A stretch of 64,000 nt of DNA. Origin: Pyropia yezoensis. Lineage: Eukaryota; Rhodophyta; Bangiophyceae; Bangiales; Bangiaceae. Position numbers and translations under genes: made by a program. Within the stretch, counting starts at the first letter, position 1. Each line of letters begins with the position of its first letter. The notes under the pieces were generated by a model. It did not search any database. It was not told the origin of the DNA and saw only the letters and a program-made list of their open reading frames with translations. Location of the stretch: the NCBI GenBank assembly GCA_009829735.1, contig CM020619.1:30468063-30532062 (forward strand), written 5' to 3'. Of this stretch, positions 43,946 to 54,365 are shown one piece after another.

Positions 43946-44930
43946 CCTGCCAACAAGGGTGCCAGACCACCAGACAGCGCGACCTTTACGGGCAAAGAAG
44001 GGAGGAGGCGGCGGGTAGGGGGGTGGTGGACAGGCCTGGAGCGAGGCCTGGGCCTCTGGCGGGCCGAAAGGGAGGGACAGAGCGGCGCCAACGAAGGAGG
44101 TGTGCAGGTGGCTCGGCGTCGCCGACAGGCGCGACGACCGCTAGCAGTCTGTAGACACAAGAGCAGCGGGCGCGATGCGCGGGCCGAGCGTGCAGCGGCG
44201 ACAGGGAAGACCGTTGTCACGCTCACAAAGGACGCGGCAGGGGTGGCGTGGACAGAGGCGGTCAACGGGCTCTCCCGCAGGGCCCTCTACCGGATGCCAG
44301 GTGCGTGGTGGGTGCGCGGCCAAGTCGGCAAGTGAGGCCGCAGGCAATGTTCCGAAAACAGGCCGTGGCCTGGCGGGCATGCGCAAGAGCGGCCCTCATT
44401 GGCTCACCTCCACTTGTGGCCCCTGTCCACAAGAAGTGTAAGACATGCTGTAATGCAGACGTTACAGATTGTGCGTTTCGAATTGTAATGACATACTGCT
44501 CGTACACGCTGATGCGTCACGTCAAGCTGTCGTACTTTGGTCGCATATGTTCTGCATTAAGTAGCTCAACATCCCGACCTACTTGCCCGTCAGACAGAGC
44601 CATCCATCGAGCCTTAACCTGTCCTTTTGAGCGCTCCCCAGAGCTGACGACGAGAGGTTGCGCCTCGGCCAAGGCAGCGGCAGTCGGTGCTCACCACGCA
44701 ACTCGACGGTCGCAGTGGCGCGGTGTGCCTTCCCGACCAGACCCATGCCGGCCTGATGCGTCGTCCGCGATCGCTCGCTCGCACCACGAAATCCGTTTTT
44801 CTTTCTCCTTCCGCTGTCTGTCGCGAGCCGTGGCCTGGTCGTGCGATTGTGACTTGGAGAACCAGAGAATATATTACGCGTGTTGAAGTCAAGAGCTCGA
44901 CCCCCAGCCCCCTTCTCTCCTTCCCACGCC
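43946..44930. other. Intergenic region between two minus-strand genes
   Basis: 985 bp holding the HDAC upstream region and the 3' end of the membrane protein gene. A C-rich leader for HDAC lies about 40-90 bp above its ATG. The central part (44430-44600) is AT-richer. No gene is supported. Confidence 0.5.
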
Positions 44931-45995
44931 TCAGGTTTGTTCGTCGGCAGCGTGCGAATCGCGGCGCTCCACCCGCGCCCGGTAGGCAAAGTAGGGCCCA
45001 ATGAGGGCGGTCAGGAGGACGAGCCCCGAGTGGAAGGCGCCCGCCTGTGGCGGCCCCCCCCCCTCAATCGCCCCCACCTGCACAATCGTAAAGTTGAGGT
45101 ACAGCAGCACGTAGTTGACCACCGTCAACACGAGGAAGGGCTTGACCAGGTGCCGCGCCACGCACGCCGCCATCCCCACCAGGCCCGTCACGATGGCGAC
45201 CAGCCCCGTCACGAGCGTCATAATGGGGAAGACGCCCACGTGTGGGGGGGCGACAAAGAAGGGGGGGCCCAGCCGCCCCGCGCCACCATTGCCAGCCGTG
45301 TTGGCCAGCAGCAGCAGCCCCGCAACGGTCGTCGACAGGCCCGCCAGCACCATGTTGCCATTCCAAAACAGGCCCCGCGCGACCGACCGGGACGCGTGGA
45401 GGCTGCTCTGCCGCCCCGCGGGGGACTGGTGCGCGTGCAGCCGCATGCCAAACGCAAACTGGCCCCCCTGCAGCGCCAGGCACAGCGCGATGGAGGTGAG
45501 GATGCCCATAACGATAAACGCCTGCGACTCGCCGACCGTGTCAAACGGAAAGATGGGGGCCTCCAGGTACCGCGCCCGGTACGAGGGGATGAGAAACACG
45601 TAGATGACAAACACAAACCAGCTCTGGATGGTCTGGGTGATGAGGAAGGCGGCCGTCACCATCCGGCTATGGGCGTTGAAAAAGGCGGCGCCGCACCCAA
45701 CAATCACCCCCGACAGCCCAAAGATGCACTCCATGAGGGCAGCCAGAAAGGGGAGGATGGGGGGCAGCACCTCGGTGGACCGGTCCGACGGCAGCAGCTC
45801 CTGCGCGGGGACGGTCAGGATGAACCGGACGGTGCCCTCGGTGAGGACGAGCGCCGACCACAGCGCCAGCAGCGCCGCCGCCTCTTGGCGCTTGTAGTCA
45901 TGGGAGGTGAGGGAGCCCCGGTGGCGCTTGGAGTGGTGCACCCGCTCCGCCGGCCGCGGCGAGTCGCTGCCCGACGACCCTTCCGGAGCTTCCAT
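44931..45995 (-). CDS. Eight-helix membrane protein, paralogue A, family not recognised
   Basis: 354 residues from ATG 45995. After about 50 hydrophilic residues there are about eight hydrophobic segments: LLALWSALVLTEG, ILPFLAALMECIFGLSG, LITQTIQSWFVFVIYVF, FIVMGILTSIALCLALQ, NMVLAGLSTTVAGLLLL, IMTLVTGLVAIVTGLVG, FLVLTVVNYVLLYLNF and GLVLLTALIGPYFA. A conserved luminal or cytosolic loop reads IPSYRARYLEAPIFPFD. The gene at 49807 encodes a close paralogue in opposite orientation. No transporter or channel signature was recognised, so no function is assigned. The short C-terminus is charged (RARVERRDSHAADEQT). A C-rich leader precedes the start. Confidence 0.85.
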   Translation of the reverse strand: MEAPEGSSGSDSPRPAERVHHSKRHRGSLTSHDYKRQEAAALLALWSALVLTEGTVRFILTVPAQELLPSDRSTEVLPPILPFLAALMECIFGLSGVIVGCGAAFFNAHSRMVTAAFLITQTIQSWFVFVIYVFLIPSYRARYLEAPIFPFDTVGESQAFIVMGILTSIALCLALQGGQFAFGMRLHAHQSPAGRQSSLHASRSVARGLFWNGNMVLAGLSTTVAGLLLLANTAGNGGAGRLGPPFFVAPPHVGVFPIMTLVTGLVAIVTGLVGMAACVARHLVKPFLVLTVVNYVLLYLNFTIVQVGAIEGGGPPQAGAFHSGLVLLTALIGPYFAYRARVERRDSHAADEQT

Positions 45996-46818
45996 GATGC
46001 GGCGAGAACGAGGAGGGGCGAAGCGGGGGAGGGGGGGGGGCGGGTACGGGGGGGGGGGACGAGCCACAGACAGGGAACGGGGCAACCGCGGTGAGGCGCG
46101 AGATGGGTCACAGGGGTGGGCGTCCGGGGGGTAGGGGGGGGGGGGGGGGGGGTGTGGCGCAGGAGGGCGTTACGGACGGGGGGGACAAGACGTATTTATG
46201 GAGAGGGCGCGAGCGCGGCGTTCCGTGCAAGGCGTGGGAGGGATGACCGGGCGGCGGCGCGGCGGGCGGTGGATGGGGAGGCGGCGGCGAGCGGCGCGCG
46301 GCGCGCAAAAAAAAAAAAAAAGAAACGGCACGAGGGGCGGCACCGAGCGAGGAGGGGGGGGGTGGGGTGGGCTCTGGGACCGTCTGGGAGGGGGGGGGCG
46401 GGGTGCCCCGCCGCCGCCGCTGCCGCCGCCCGCCGCCGGCTCGGCCGCTGCGCGTGCGCGCAACCCGCCGCCACCGGCGCGGGGTGGGGGGTGCGCGGGG
46501 GGCGAGCGGCCAGCCCACGGCCGACGCCGGGGGCGCGCGCGTCTCCGCCACAGGATTGGGGAGAGGGGGCGGGCGCCGCCACGTCCGTGCGGCAACCGCA
46601 TCCCCTCCCCTCCCTCCCCCTCCCCACCACCGGTCGTTCCCCCCCTCTCCCTCCCCCACCCGCCAAGCGTGAATGGAGTGCGGCGCGATGCGGTGGCCGC
46701 CGCCGCACTGGTGCGGTGCGCGTTGGCGGGAGCTGCCGCCCTCTCGCTCGGGAGAGCGTAACGTGCGCCACACGATACGGGGTGAGGGGGGCAACTTGCC
46801 CCTTCCCACCACTCCTCG

Positions 46819-46858
<40 letters not shown>

Positions 46859-49294
46859 CAGCCCAGCTGGGCGGGCTGCAGCCCGCTGCCGCAGCGGCTG
46901 CGGGGCTGTTGCGGGGCGCTCCCGCTCTGCCAGCGTGGCGAGTGCCCCTTGATCTCTGGATCCCCGTCGATCCAGTTTACAGAGCAGTGGCGCCACCACA
47001 CGGAGGCACCACCCAGTAGATAGATAGGTAGCTAGCGCTACCTACTGGGTGCAGCCGACGAGCGGCACAGACCCGGGCCGCTACTTACTGTATTCAGCCA
47101 GCCCAGAAGCGCCCGCCAGGCAGACCGCCGGCAGCGTCGGCCCCAATGAGGGTGACCCCCACCGCCGCGCAGTGGGTCTTCAACCAGGAACCTCCTCAGC
47201 TTAGCCGCGCACATCGGCCTTTACGGCCTCTGTAGGGGAGTTGGCTTCTGTAGATAGATACCAAAGGCCCTCACGACCCCTTGCGGGCCGCGTCTTGCAC
47301 GGGAGTGAAGGTATTTACCTAGTTTCAGACTCACTCTGCCGCCGTCGCGGCTGTCGCTGCCGCCGTTTGGCTGTCTGTCCACCGACCGACGTGGCCGCAT
47401 CGTCGTCAACCCAACGACACGCCCCACGGGGCCCCCGCTTCATGTACTACCACCACTAAGTACATTGGCAGGCAAGCGACGACGCCCTATCCGGGTTTCT
47501 CAGCCCGTTGCCAGCCTGCGCCAGCGGGGCACCGCCACCGTCTGCCTCCCGTCGGCCACACCCCAACACCCGCAGATGGGATCTCCCTCGCGCGGCGGAG
47601 GGGCGGCCAGCGACGGCCGCGCCACGTGTGCCGCGCCACCACAGCTCGCCCCCCGGGGGGGGGGGGGGGGCCCCGGCCCCCCCCCCCCCCCCCCCCCCTG
47701 CCCCACTGGCCCACAGGATCTATATGTATGTATGTATGTACTGTACATACTGTACAAGGGGACCCCTCTCCTTACAGAGACCAATGGATGCCTGCTGTAG
47801 TCGCGCGACCGGTGGCGGTCTGCACGTGCCGTCGTTGCCACCGACCGACAGCCAGCGTGTAGACTCGACACATCCACCACCTCCTCAGCAGACCCATCAA
47901 CGCCCCCCTACTCGCTCCTCGTTGGTCGTGTGCCAGTGCCCCGGCTGCTGCTGCAGCTGGGGGGGAGGACGAGGATGAGAACATCCGAGATGGCAGGCGG
48001 CGGCCCCCACCCCCCCCCCCCCCCCCCCACCACCACCCTCTCCCCCGCCTCCCCACACCGGGGGCGCCCAAACCAGCAGCCGCGTGCGCGGCGCGCACAG
48101 GGCCGCGGAGTTTGAAAAACATCCAGGATGGCGGCGGCGCCCCCAAACGCGGCGAGTTGCATGACCAGGCGGTGGCCCACCACCGGGGTAAATAGATATA
48201 TAGGTAGCGGGAGCAGAGCGTCGAAACGTCCGGGGGGGGGGGGGGGGGGGGGGTCCCGATTCATTGCGGTGCCACACAGCCTGTTCCCCCCCCCCCCCTT
48301 CACACCCCCTCCCCCCCCCCTCCTCCCCCCCCCCCCTCCCGCCGTTTTCCATAGATCCGCTGATTCATCCGGGTACACTCGGGGAGTCGCCCGCCGAGGG
48401 CGCCCGAGTCGAATTGGATTGGATCTGGGTCACCGACTCAACCTGCAACGCGGGCCCGGAACGGGGTGGGGGGCGGGGGGGGGGGGGTGGAAGGGGGGGC
48501 GTCGAAACTGGCGTTTCCACCCCCCCCCCCCCCCCACTCTCGGTTTCCAGCCAGTGGGCCCGCCCACCTCATCGCACACTGCCAAGGCAGCGCGCAGCGC
48601 CCCCCTGCCGGCGGCCGCGGTTCCTCTCACCCCCCCCCCCTCAACAGCGGTCACTGCCACCGCTTTCTCCACCCTCCCCCCCCCCCCCCCCCTCCTCCCG
48701 CCACCCCCCCCCCCCCTCCTTCCCCATCACCCCCCTCTTTCCTCCCCACGAACCCACTCCCGCGGTCGGCAGCCGCCCGCCCGCCCGCCGACGCATGGGC
48801 GGTCGCCACACGCCAGCCGCTGGCACACCCCCCACCCCCCACCCCCCCCCCCCCCCCCCCCCCCCTTCTTCGTCCGCCCGTGCTCGCCCGCCCTTTTTTT
48901 TTTTTTTTCCCACACCGCGCACACCCCCCCCCCCCCCACACTAGCACCCTACCTACCTACTCTAGGCCCCCGCCGCCTGCGAGCCGCTACCGCCAGCCAC
49001 CCCCCCCCCGCCCCCCCCCCCCCCCCCCCCCCTCAGGCTGGTGGTGCCGCCCTGGTGCAGCAGCACACGGCCGCCGCGGCAGCGGCAGCGGCAGCGGCGG
49101 CGGCGGCGGTGCCACCCCCCCCCCCCGCCAGCCGCCGTCTGCAACCCCCACCTCCGCAGCGGCGGCGGCCGTGGATCCAATGCAATGGGCGCCACGGGGG
49201 GTTTTCTCTCCCTCCCCCCCTCGACCGCCTGCCGCCCCCGCGGGGGGGCGGCGGCGGCGGCGGTCGCCGCCGCGTCGCGGGCCTTGGTTGGGGG

Positions 49295-49355
<61 letters not shown>

Positions 49356-49806
49356 CGGCGGTGGGGGCGGCGGCGAGCAGCCGGCGGCGACAGGAGGCCA
49401 CGCGGGGGCGCGGTGTCCGCGCGTCGGCCTGGCCGCCACGCGCTCTCTCCCCCAGCTCCTCCCTCTCCTTTTCCCCCGTATAAGGGGCAGCGGGGATGCG
49501 GCACGGCGTTTGACTGGCGGGACCCCAGCCGTCGTCCCCCAGTGTGCCGCCACCGCCGCAAGCTGCCCCACGCGGAACCCGATACACCGCCCCGCCCTCC
49601 CCCGCGCGTAGCCCCTCTCCCCTGACGCGGGCAAGCCACCCACCCCATCCGTCGGCGGTCCCCGCCAGTGGGAGCTGCAGCCTGCGGCCGGGCGCTGCTC
49701 GCCCTCCCTCACCCCCCCCCCTCGCTGCCGCCACCCCCTTTCCTTCCCCGCCCCACCCCCCCCCCCCCCCGCCCCCCCTTACCCCCCTTCCTCCACCACC
49801 ACCGCC
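45996..49806. other. Head-to-head intergenic region packed with homopolymers
   Basis: 3.8 kb between the divergent paralogues. It contains the most extreme tracts of the window: 60 G at 49296-49355 and 37 C at 46819-46855, with many more of 10-26. Islands of ordinary sequence (46870-47640, 47720-48220) include a TATGTATGTATGTACTGTAC microsatellite near 47723 and scattered GATAG/GGTAG motifs. Many overlapping frames are open but none has support. The last 80 bp are a C-rich leader to the plus-strand gene. Confidence 0.5.
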
Positions 49807-50895
49807 ATGGATTACTCGACCGACGCGGAAGCGCCCGCCGTGGTCGTGGCCACCGACAACCCGTCGGACGAGGTGGTGGCGACCAAGGACACGCTCGGCG
49901 CGGCGGCCTACCCCCCGCACCCCGTCCACACGGCCAAGCGCCAAGAGGCGGCGGCGCTGCTGGCGCTGTGGTCGGCGCTCGTCCTCACCGAGGGCACCGT
50001 CCGCTTTGTGCTGACCGTCCCCGCGCAGGACCTGCTGCCGTCGGACCGGCCCACCGAGGTGCTGCCCCCCATCCTCCCCTTTCTGGCTGCCCTCATGGAG
50101 TGCATCTTTGGGCTGTCGGGGGTGATTGTCGGGTGTGGCGCCGCCTTTTTCAACGCCCACAGCCGGATGGTCACGCTCGCCTTTCTCGTCACCCAAACGG
50201 TCCAGAGCTGGTTTGTGTTTGTCATCTACGTCTTCCTCATCCCCTCGTACCGGGCGCGGTACCTGGAGGCCCCCATCTTTCCGTTTGACACCATTGGCGA
50301 GTCCCGCTGGTTCATCGTCATGGGCATCCTCACCTCCATCGCGCTGTGCCTGGCGCTGCAGGGGGGCCAGTTTGCGTTTGGCATGCGGCTGCTCGCGCAC
50401 CAGTCCCCGCCGGGCAAGGCGAGCGCGGCGCACGCGGCCAAGGCGGCCGCGCGGGGCGTGTTTTGGAATGGCAACATGGTGCTGGGGGGGGTCTCCACCT
50501 TTGTCGCCTCCATCCTGCTGCTGTCCAACGCGTCGGGCAATGGCAGCGTGTCGCGGCTGGACGGGGTGTTTGCGGGCCCGCCGCACGTGGGCGTCTTCCC
50601 CATGATTCCCCTCTTTTGTGGCCTCGTCATGACCTTTCACGGGCTCCTGGGGATGGCGGCGTCGATGAAGCCGTCGCTCCTCAAGGCCCTCTACTGGTAC
50701 ACGGTCATCAACTACCTGTACATGTACCTCAACTTTACCATCCTGCAGCTGGGGGCGATTGAGGGGGGGGGGCCCCCGCAGGCGGCGGCCTTTCACTCGG
50801 GCCTCGTCCTCCTCACCGTCCTCATTGGGCCCTACTTTGCACGCCAGGCCAAGCTCAGCCGGGAGCAGGCGGCGGTGGCCGACGAAGCCTACTGA
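49807..50895 (+). CDS. Eight-helix membrane protein, paralogue B, family not recognised
   Basis: 362 residues, start MDYSTDAEAP in a CCACCGCCATGG context. From about residue 54 it is largely identical to paralogue A: the segments KRQEAAALLALWSALVLTEG, ECIFGLSGVIVGCGAAFFN, the loop IPSYRARYLEAPIFPFD, and the C-terminal motif GAIEGGGPPQAAAFHSGLVL are shared. The N-terminal tails and the loop around residues 195-225 differ. It has the same eight hydrophobic segments, so it is an integral membrane protein. Strong protein conservation with diverged leaders suggests an inverted duplication under selection. Function unknown. Confidence 0.88.
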   Translation: MDYSTDAEAPAVVVATDNPSDEVVATKDTLGAAAYPPHPVHTAKRQEAAALLALWSALVLTEGTVRFVLTVPAQDLLPSDRPTEVLPPILPFLAALMECIFGLSGVIVGCGAAFFNAHSRMVTLAFLVTQTVQSWFVFVIYVFLIPSYRARYLEAPIFPFDTIGESRWFIVMGILTSIALCLALQGGQFAFGMRLLAHQSPPGKASAAHAAKAAARGVFWNGNMVLGGVSTFVASILLLSNASGNGSVSRLDGVFAGPPHVGVFPMIPLFCGLVMTFHGLLGMAASMKPSLLKALYWYTVINYLYMYLNFTILQLGAIEGGGPPQAAAFHSGLVLLTVLIGPYFARQAKLSREQAAVADEAY

Positions 50896-52268
50896 GGGGT
50901 CACGTTATTATTGGACGTGTTTGTTATTTTGGGAGGCCTGCCGGGGGGGGGGGGGGGGGGGGGGGGGGTGTGGGGAGAGAACGTCAGGGTGTGGGAGGCG
51001 GCGACCGGGACGGCCACATCGAGTGGGTCGGCGCGCCCGCTTGTAACTATGACCTACCTATGGGCCCCTCTGTGGGGTTGGGGTGCCCACCATTCCACAT
51101 TGCCCAGCAGACCCAGGTGCCCACGGGCGAACGTGTGTTGGGGGCGGCGCACGGAAAGCCGTTTTACCTCTGACTGCCTCGGCGGTCGGCTGTGCGGCAG
51201 CGATGTTCACAGAAGAAGAGAACCACGAGCAAAGAGCGAGGGAATTCAATCCCTTTTTGGTCGCCGCCCCCCCTCCCCCCGCCACCCTCCTTTTCCGCCC
51301 TTCAGGGTGACGACTGGCAGTCTGTGCCCCATGGAAAGACCGCAATCACTGCCGTTGATGGGTCGCGTGACTGGGCCTTGGCTGCAGCCATCACAGCTGT
51401 GGAACACGGGCCCGCCTCGGGCCAACGAAAACACGCCGTCGACAGCGTCGCCACCCCTGTCATGCCACGGCTGGCGGTGCCGAGTGACCTTGCCCGTGAC
51501 AGGGCGGGACGGGGAGGCAGGGGGACCGTCAGGGATCCCCAAAGTAGTAGGAACACATGGGGGCAGGTCCAAGCCGTGCAACCGAGGATATCCACGCTCC
51601 CTCCATGGAGGGGGCGTTGATCAGATTCTGTGCGGTCACAGCTCTAAAGTAAGAACACGTACTTACAAAAAAACTGTGATTAACGACATGTAACACCTAT
51701 ATAATGGACTGTAAGTCATTAACTTCGTCTACATCTTTAAGTGCGGTGAAAGCTTGTTGAAGTCTTCATGTAAAGAAGTATTCAGTTGTCATTTCCAAGT
51801 AATATGATAGTGGGACGTCCGTGGGAAGACATTGGCACAGTTTATGAGCGATCTGGCCAAAACCTATTACGGGATCTTTCGACCACAAATTTGAAGTCTA
51901 GTGGGCATCAACCTACAGATACATATTGATGGCGCCCGTCCCGGAACTGTGCCCGCGAACGGCCACGGTGCATTACAAGCCTGCGTTCCGCGTTGCGTGT
52001 CTGCACGCGCGCATCCGTTGCGACCATCCACCCGACCCCGTCACGCTTCCGCGCTGGTCTTGCGCTTCCCTTTGGGCGTCCTCTGCGCAAGCTTCCCCCC
52101 ATTGCACCAGTCATTTACGTGCAGGGTGTTGCCCTTCTGCCCGGCAGCTACGAGAGATCGTATGCGTGACGCGCTCATAACCCACCGCTGAGTTCTGGTA
52201 AGCACGGCTACTGACGTGTTGTTGTGGCACTATGCAATGCTCTGTCTTTTATCTTTCACGTCTTGTGA
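50896..52268. other. Intergenic region
   Basis: 1.37 kb. A 26-base G run lies at about 50943-50968, just after the membrane protein gene. 51620-51920 is noticeably AT-rich compared with the rest of the window. No gene is supported, though short frames occur. Confidence 0.5.
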
Positions 52269-52922
52269 ATGCCGGAGTGGATGTGTGATAGGATGCCTAG
52301 GTTGTCGGGGCTGGTTTCGCGGGTCCCTTCCCGTCGCCTCCCCATGCACGCCCACAAGGCAGCATCCACCGCCAGCGCCCGCCCTGGGCAGGACGTGTCG
52401 GTTCCCCCTATCTCCGCTCCCGTGTCATCTTCTGGGATCCGCTCCCGGCTGGAGCTGGCCGCTGGGGCTCTCACGGTTGCTGCAACCGTGAGCCTGGGAC
52501 TGCTGACGTTGAACATATCCCAGTACTCCTCATCGACCCACTCGCAGCTGGACAAGATGGAGGCGTCAACCCGCTCGCAGATGGACAGGATGGAGGCGTC
52601 AACCTGCTCGCAGATGGACAAGATGGAGGCGTCAATGGAGAACAAGATCGACAAGATGGAGAAGAATATTGGCTCGCAGCTGGTGAAGATGAACGTGCGG
52701 ACGTGCTTGCAGAACCTGCGCGCGCGCATGCATAGCGACAGCTTTCCGGGCGCCTCCAGCGGCTTACTATTTGCGCTCAGGTCGACGAACCTGGACAAGC
52801 TGAAGACAGAGGAGGACGTCCTGAGGCTGGAGCTGCACCTGATGACAATGCAGAAGTTCCGCGGCAAGGATTTTGATGCTGTGGAGGAGGTGCGGGCATG
52901 GCTAGACTGTATGGGGAGTTGA
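52269..52922 (+). CDS. Small membrane protein with 11-residue coiled-coil repeats
   Basis: 217 residues. The N-terminal 55 are basic/Ser-rich and could be an organelle-targeting sequence. A hydrophobic segment (LAAGALTVAATVSLGLLTL, about 63-81) is a likely membrane anchor. It is followed by five tandem 11-residue units (THSQLDKMEAS, TRSQMDRMEAS, TCSQMDKMEAS, MENKIDKMEKN, IGSQLVKMNVR), a hendecad coiled coil. The C-terminal 80 residues look folded and charged (TNLDKLKTEEDVLRLELHL). No family is recognised. The start is uncertain, with in-frame ATGs at 52269, 52281 and 52293. It lies just outside the transposon-interrupted minisatellite. Confidence 0.6.
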   Translation: MPEWMCDRMPRLSGLVSRVPSRRLPMHAHKAASTASARPGQDVSVPPISAPVSSSGIRSRLELAAGALTVAATVSLGLLTLNISQYSSSTHSQLDKMEASTRSQMDRMEASTCSQMDKMEASMENKIDKMEKNIGSQLVKMNVRTCLQNLRARMHSDSFPGASSGLLFALRSTNLDKLKTEEDVLRLELHLMTMQKFRGKDFDAVEEVRAWLDCMGS

Positions 52923-53233
52923 CGCATGCTTTGCGCTGAGTTGCCCGGCGGGTGTAGCTTGTGTGGGCCTCATTCGTCTTTTCGCTTCTCCTGGCATTTG
53001 CGGTGTGAGGGACAATACTGTCCTCAGTCGTCCGCTTTTGTTGTAGGCATTAAGATGCCGCATTCTTTTTTCGGGTGAGCTGTGGTTAAGAAGTACCCGC
53101 AGGTTGCTCGAGTGGTCAATAGCATCGGGTCGAGTCGGGTTGTGAGTTCTTTGCGAGGGGGGCTGGCGGGCGTAGCTGGTCTTGCGAGTTCTCCTTGCTT
53201 CATTGTTCTGTCCTTGTGGCTCATTTTTTCCTT
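52923..53233. other. Spacer before the minisatellite
   Basis: About 310 bp of ordinary composition between the coiled-coil gene and the G-rich array. Nothing recognisable. Confidence 0.5.
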
Positions 53234-54263
53234 CTACTGAGGGGTGCACTGGGTGGTCCGGGAGGGGGGGGGCCCAGGGGGGGGGTGCTGGGAGGGGGGT
53301 GCCGGCTCCAGCCAATGGCGGGGTTGCTGGGAAGGAGAGGGGGGGGGGGGGTGCTGGGAGGGGGTGCCGGCTCCAGCCAATGGCGGGGCTGCTGGGCAGA
53401 GGAGGGGGGGGGGAGGGGGGTGCCGGCTCCAGCCAATGGCGGGGTTGCTGGGAACGGGAGGGGGCCGAGGGGGTGCTGGGAGGGGGGGGTGCCGGCTCCA
53501 GCCGATGGCGGGGCTGCTGGGAAGGAGAGGGGCCGGGGGGGTGCTGGGAGGGGGTGCCGGCTCCAGCCAATGGCGGGGCTGCTGGGCAGAGGAGGGGGGG
53601 GGGAGGGGGGTGCCGGCTCCAGCCAATGGCGGGGTTGCTGGGAACGGGAGGGGGCCGAGGGGGTGCTGGGAGGGGGGGGTGCCGGCTCCAGCCGATGGCG
53701 GGGCTGCTGGGAAGGAGAGGGGCCGGGGGGGTGCTGGGAGGGGGTGCCGGCTCCAGCCAATGGCGGGGCTGCTGGGCAGAGGAGGGGGGGGGGAGGGGGG
53801 TGCCGGCTCCAGCCAATGGCGGGGCTGCTGGGAAGGAGAGGGGCCGGGGGGGTGCTGGGAGGGGGTGCCGGCTCCAGCCAATGGCGGGGCTGCTGGGAAG
53901 GAGAGGGGCCGGGGGGGTGCTGGGAGGGGGTGCCGGCTCCAGCCAATGGCGGGGCTGCTGGGCAGAGGAGGGGGGGGGGAGGGGGGTGCCGGCTCCAGCC
54001 AATGACGGGGCTGCTGGGAAGGAGAGGGGCCGGGGGGGTGCTGGGAGGGGGGTGCCGGCTCCAGCCAATGGCGGGGTTGCTGGGAAGGAGAGGGGCCGGG
54101 GGGGTGCTGGGAGGGGGGTGCCGGCTCCAGCCAATGGCTGGGTTGCTGGGAAGGAGAGGGGGGGGGGGGGGTGCTGAGAGGGGGGGTGCCGGCTGCAGCC
54201 AATGGCGGGAAGGAGAGGGGGGGGGGGGGGGTGATGAGAGGGGGGGTGCCGGCTGCAGCCAAT
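53234..54263 (+). repeat. G-rich minisatellite, left part (16 cores)
   Basis: Sixteen copies of a core TGCCGGCTCCAGCCAATGGC followed by GGGG(C/T)TGCTGGG and a variable G-rich linker give units of about 50-70 bp. Units 3-5 (53421-53610) are repeated nearly exactly as units 6-8 (53611-53800), a 190-bp higher-order period, and again partly from 53801. The array stops mid-unit at CCAAT, where a DNA transposon begins. It continues at 63780 with the missing half of the unit. Confidence 0.93.
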
Positions 54264-54293
54264 CGTCAGAAAAGTGCGCAGCCGCATGAGATC
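54264..54293 (+). repeat. Left terminal inverted repeat
   Basis: CGTCAGAAAAGTGCGCA followed by GCCGCATGAGATC. It pairs with 63749-63779, differing by one substitution and one extra base after the 17-base tip. Confidence 0.9.
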
Positions 54294-54329
54294 CCGGCTT
54301 GACCCGCTCATCCCGGGAATGAAATGTCA

Positions 54330-54365
54330 CGCAGTCCAACATGCCGGAGAGTCATGCCGAGAATG
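54330..54365 (+). repeat. Left subterminal motifs
   Basis: ACATGCCGGAG and GTCATGCCGAGAATG (54351-54365) recur at the other end of the transposon (the 15-mer in direct orientation at 63704-63718, CATGCCGGAG inverted). Short subterminal repeats are typical transposase-binding sites in CACTA-type elements. Confidence 0.65.

Noticed and set aside
46108-49712. Large frames (up to 587 codons) between the two membrane paralogues
   Set aside because: Low-complexity translations of G/C tracts; some simply continue antisense of the 49807 gene.
53234-54263. CRISPR-like array
   Set aside because: Units are contiguous minisatellite repeats with no unique spacers, and the surroundings are eukaryotic.
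53182-54342. Frames of 250-470 codons on both strands through the G-rich array
   Set aside because: They are translations of the minisatellite. G/C-rich units contain no stop codons, and several frames on both strands are open at once.
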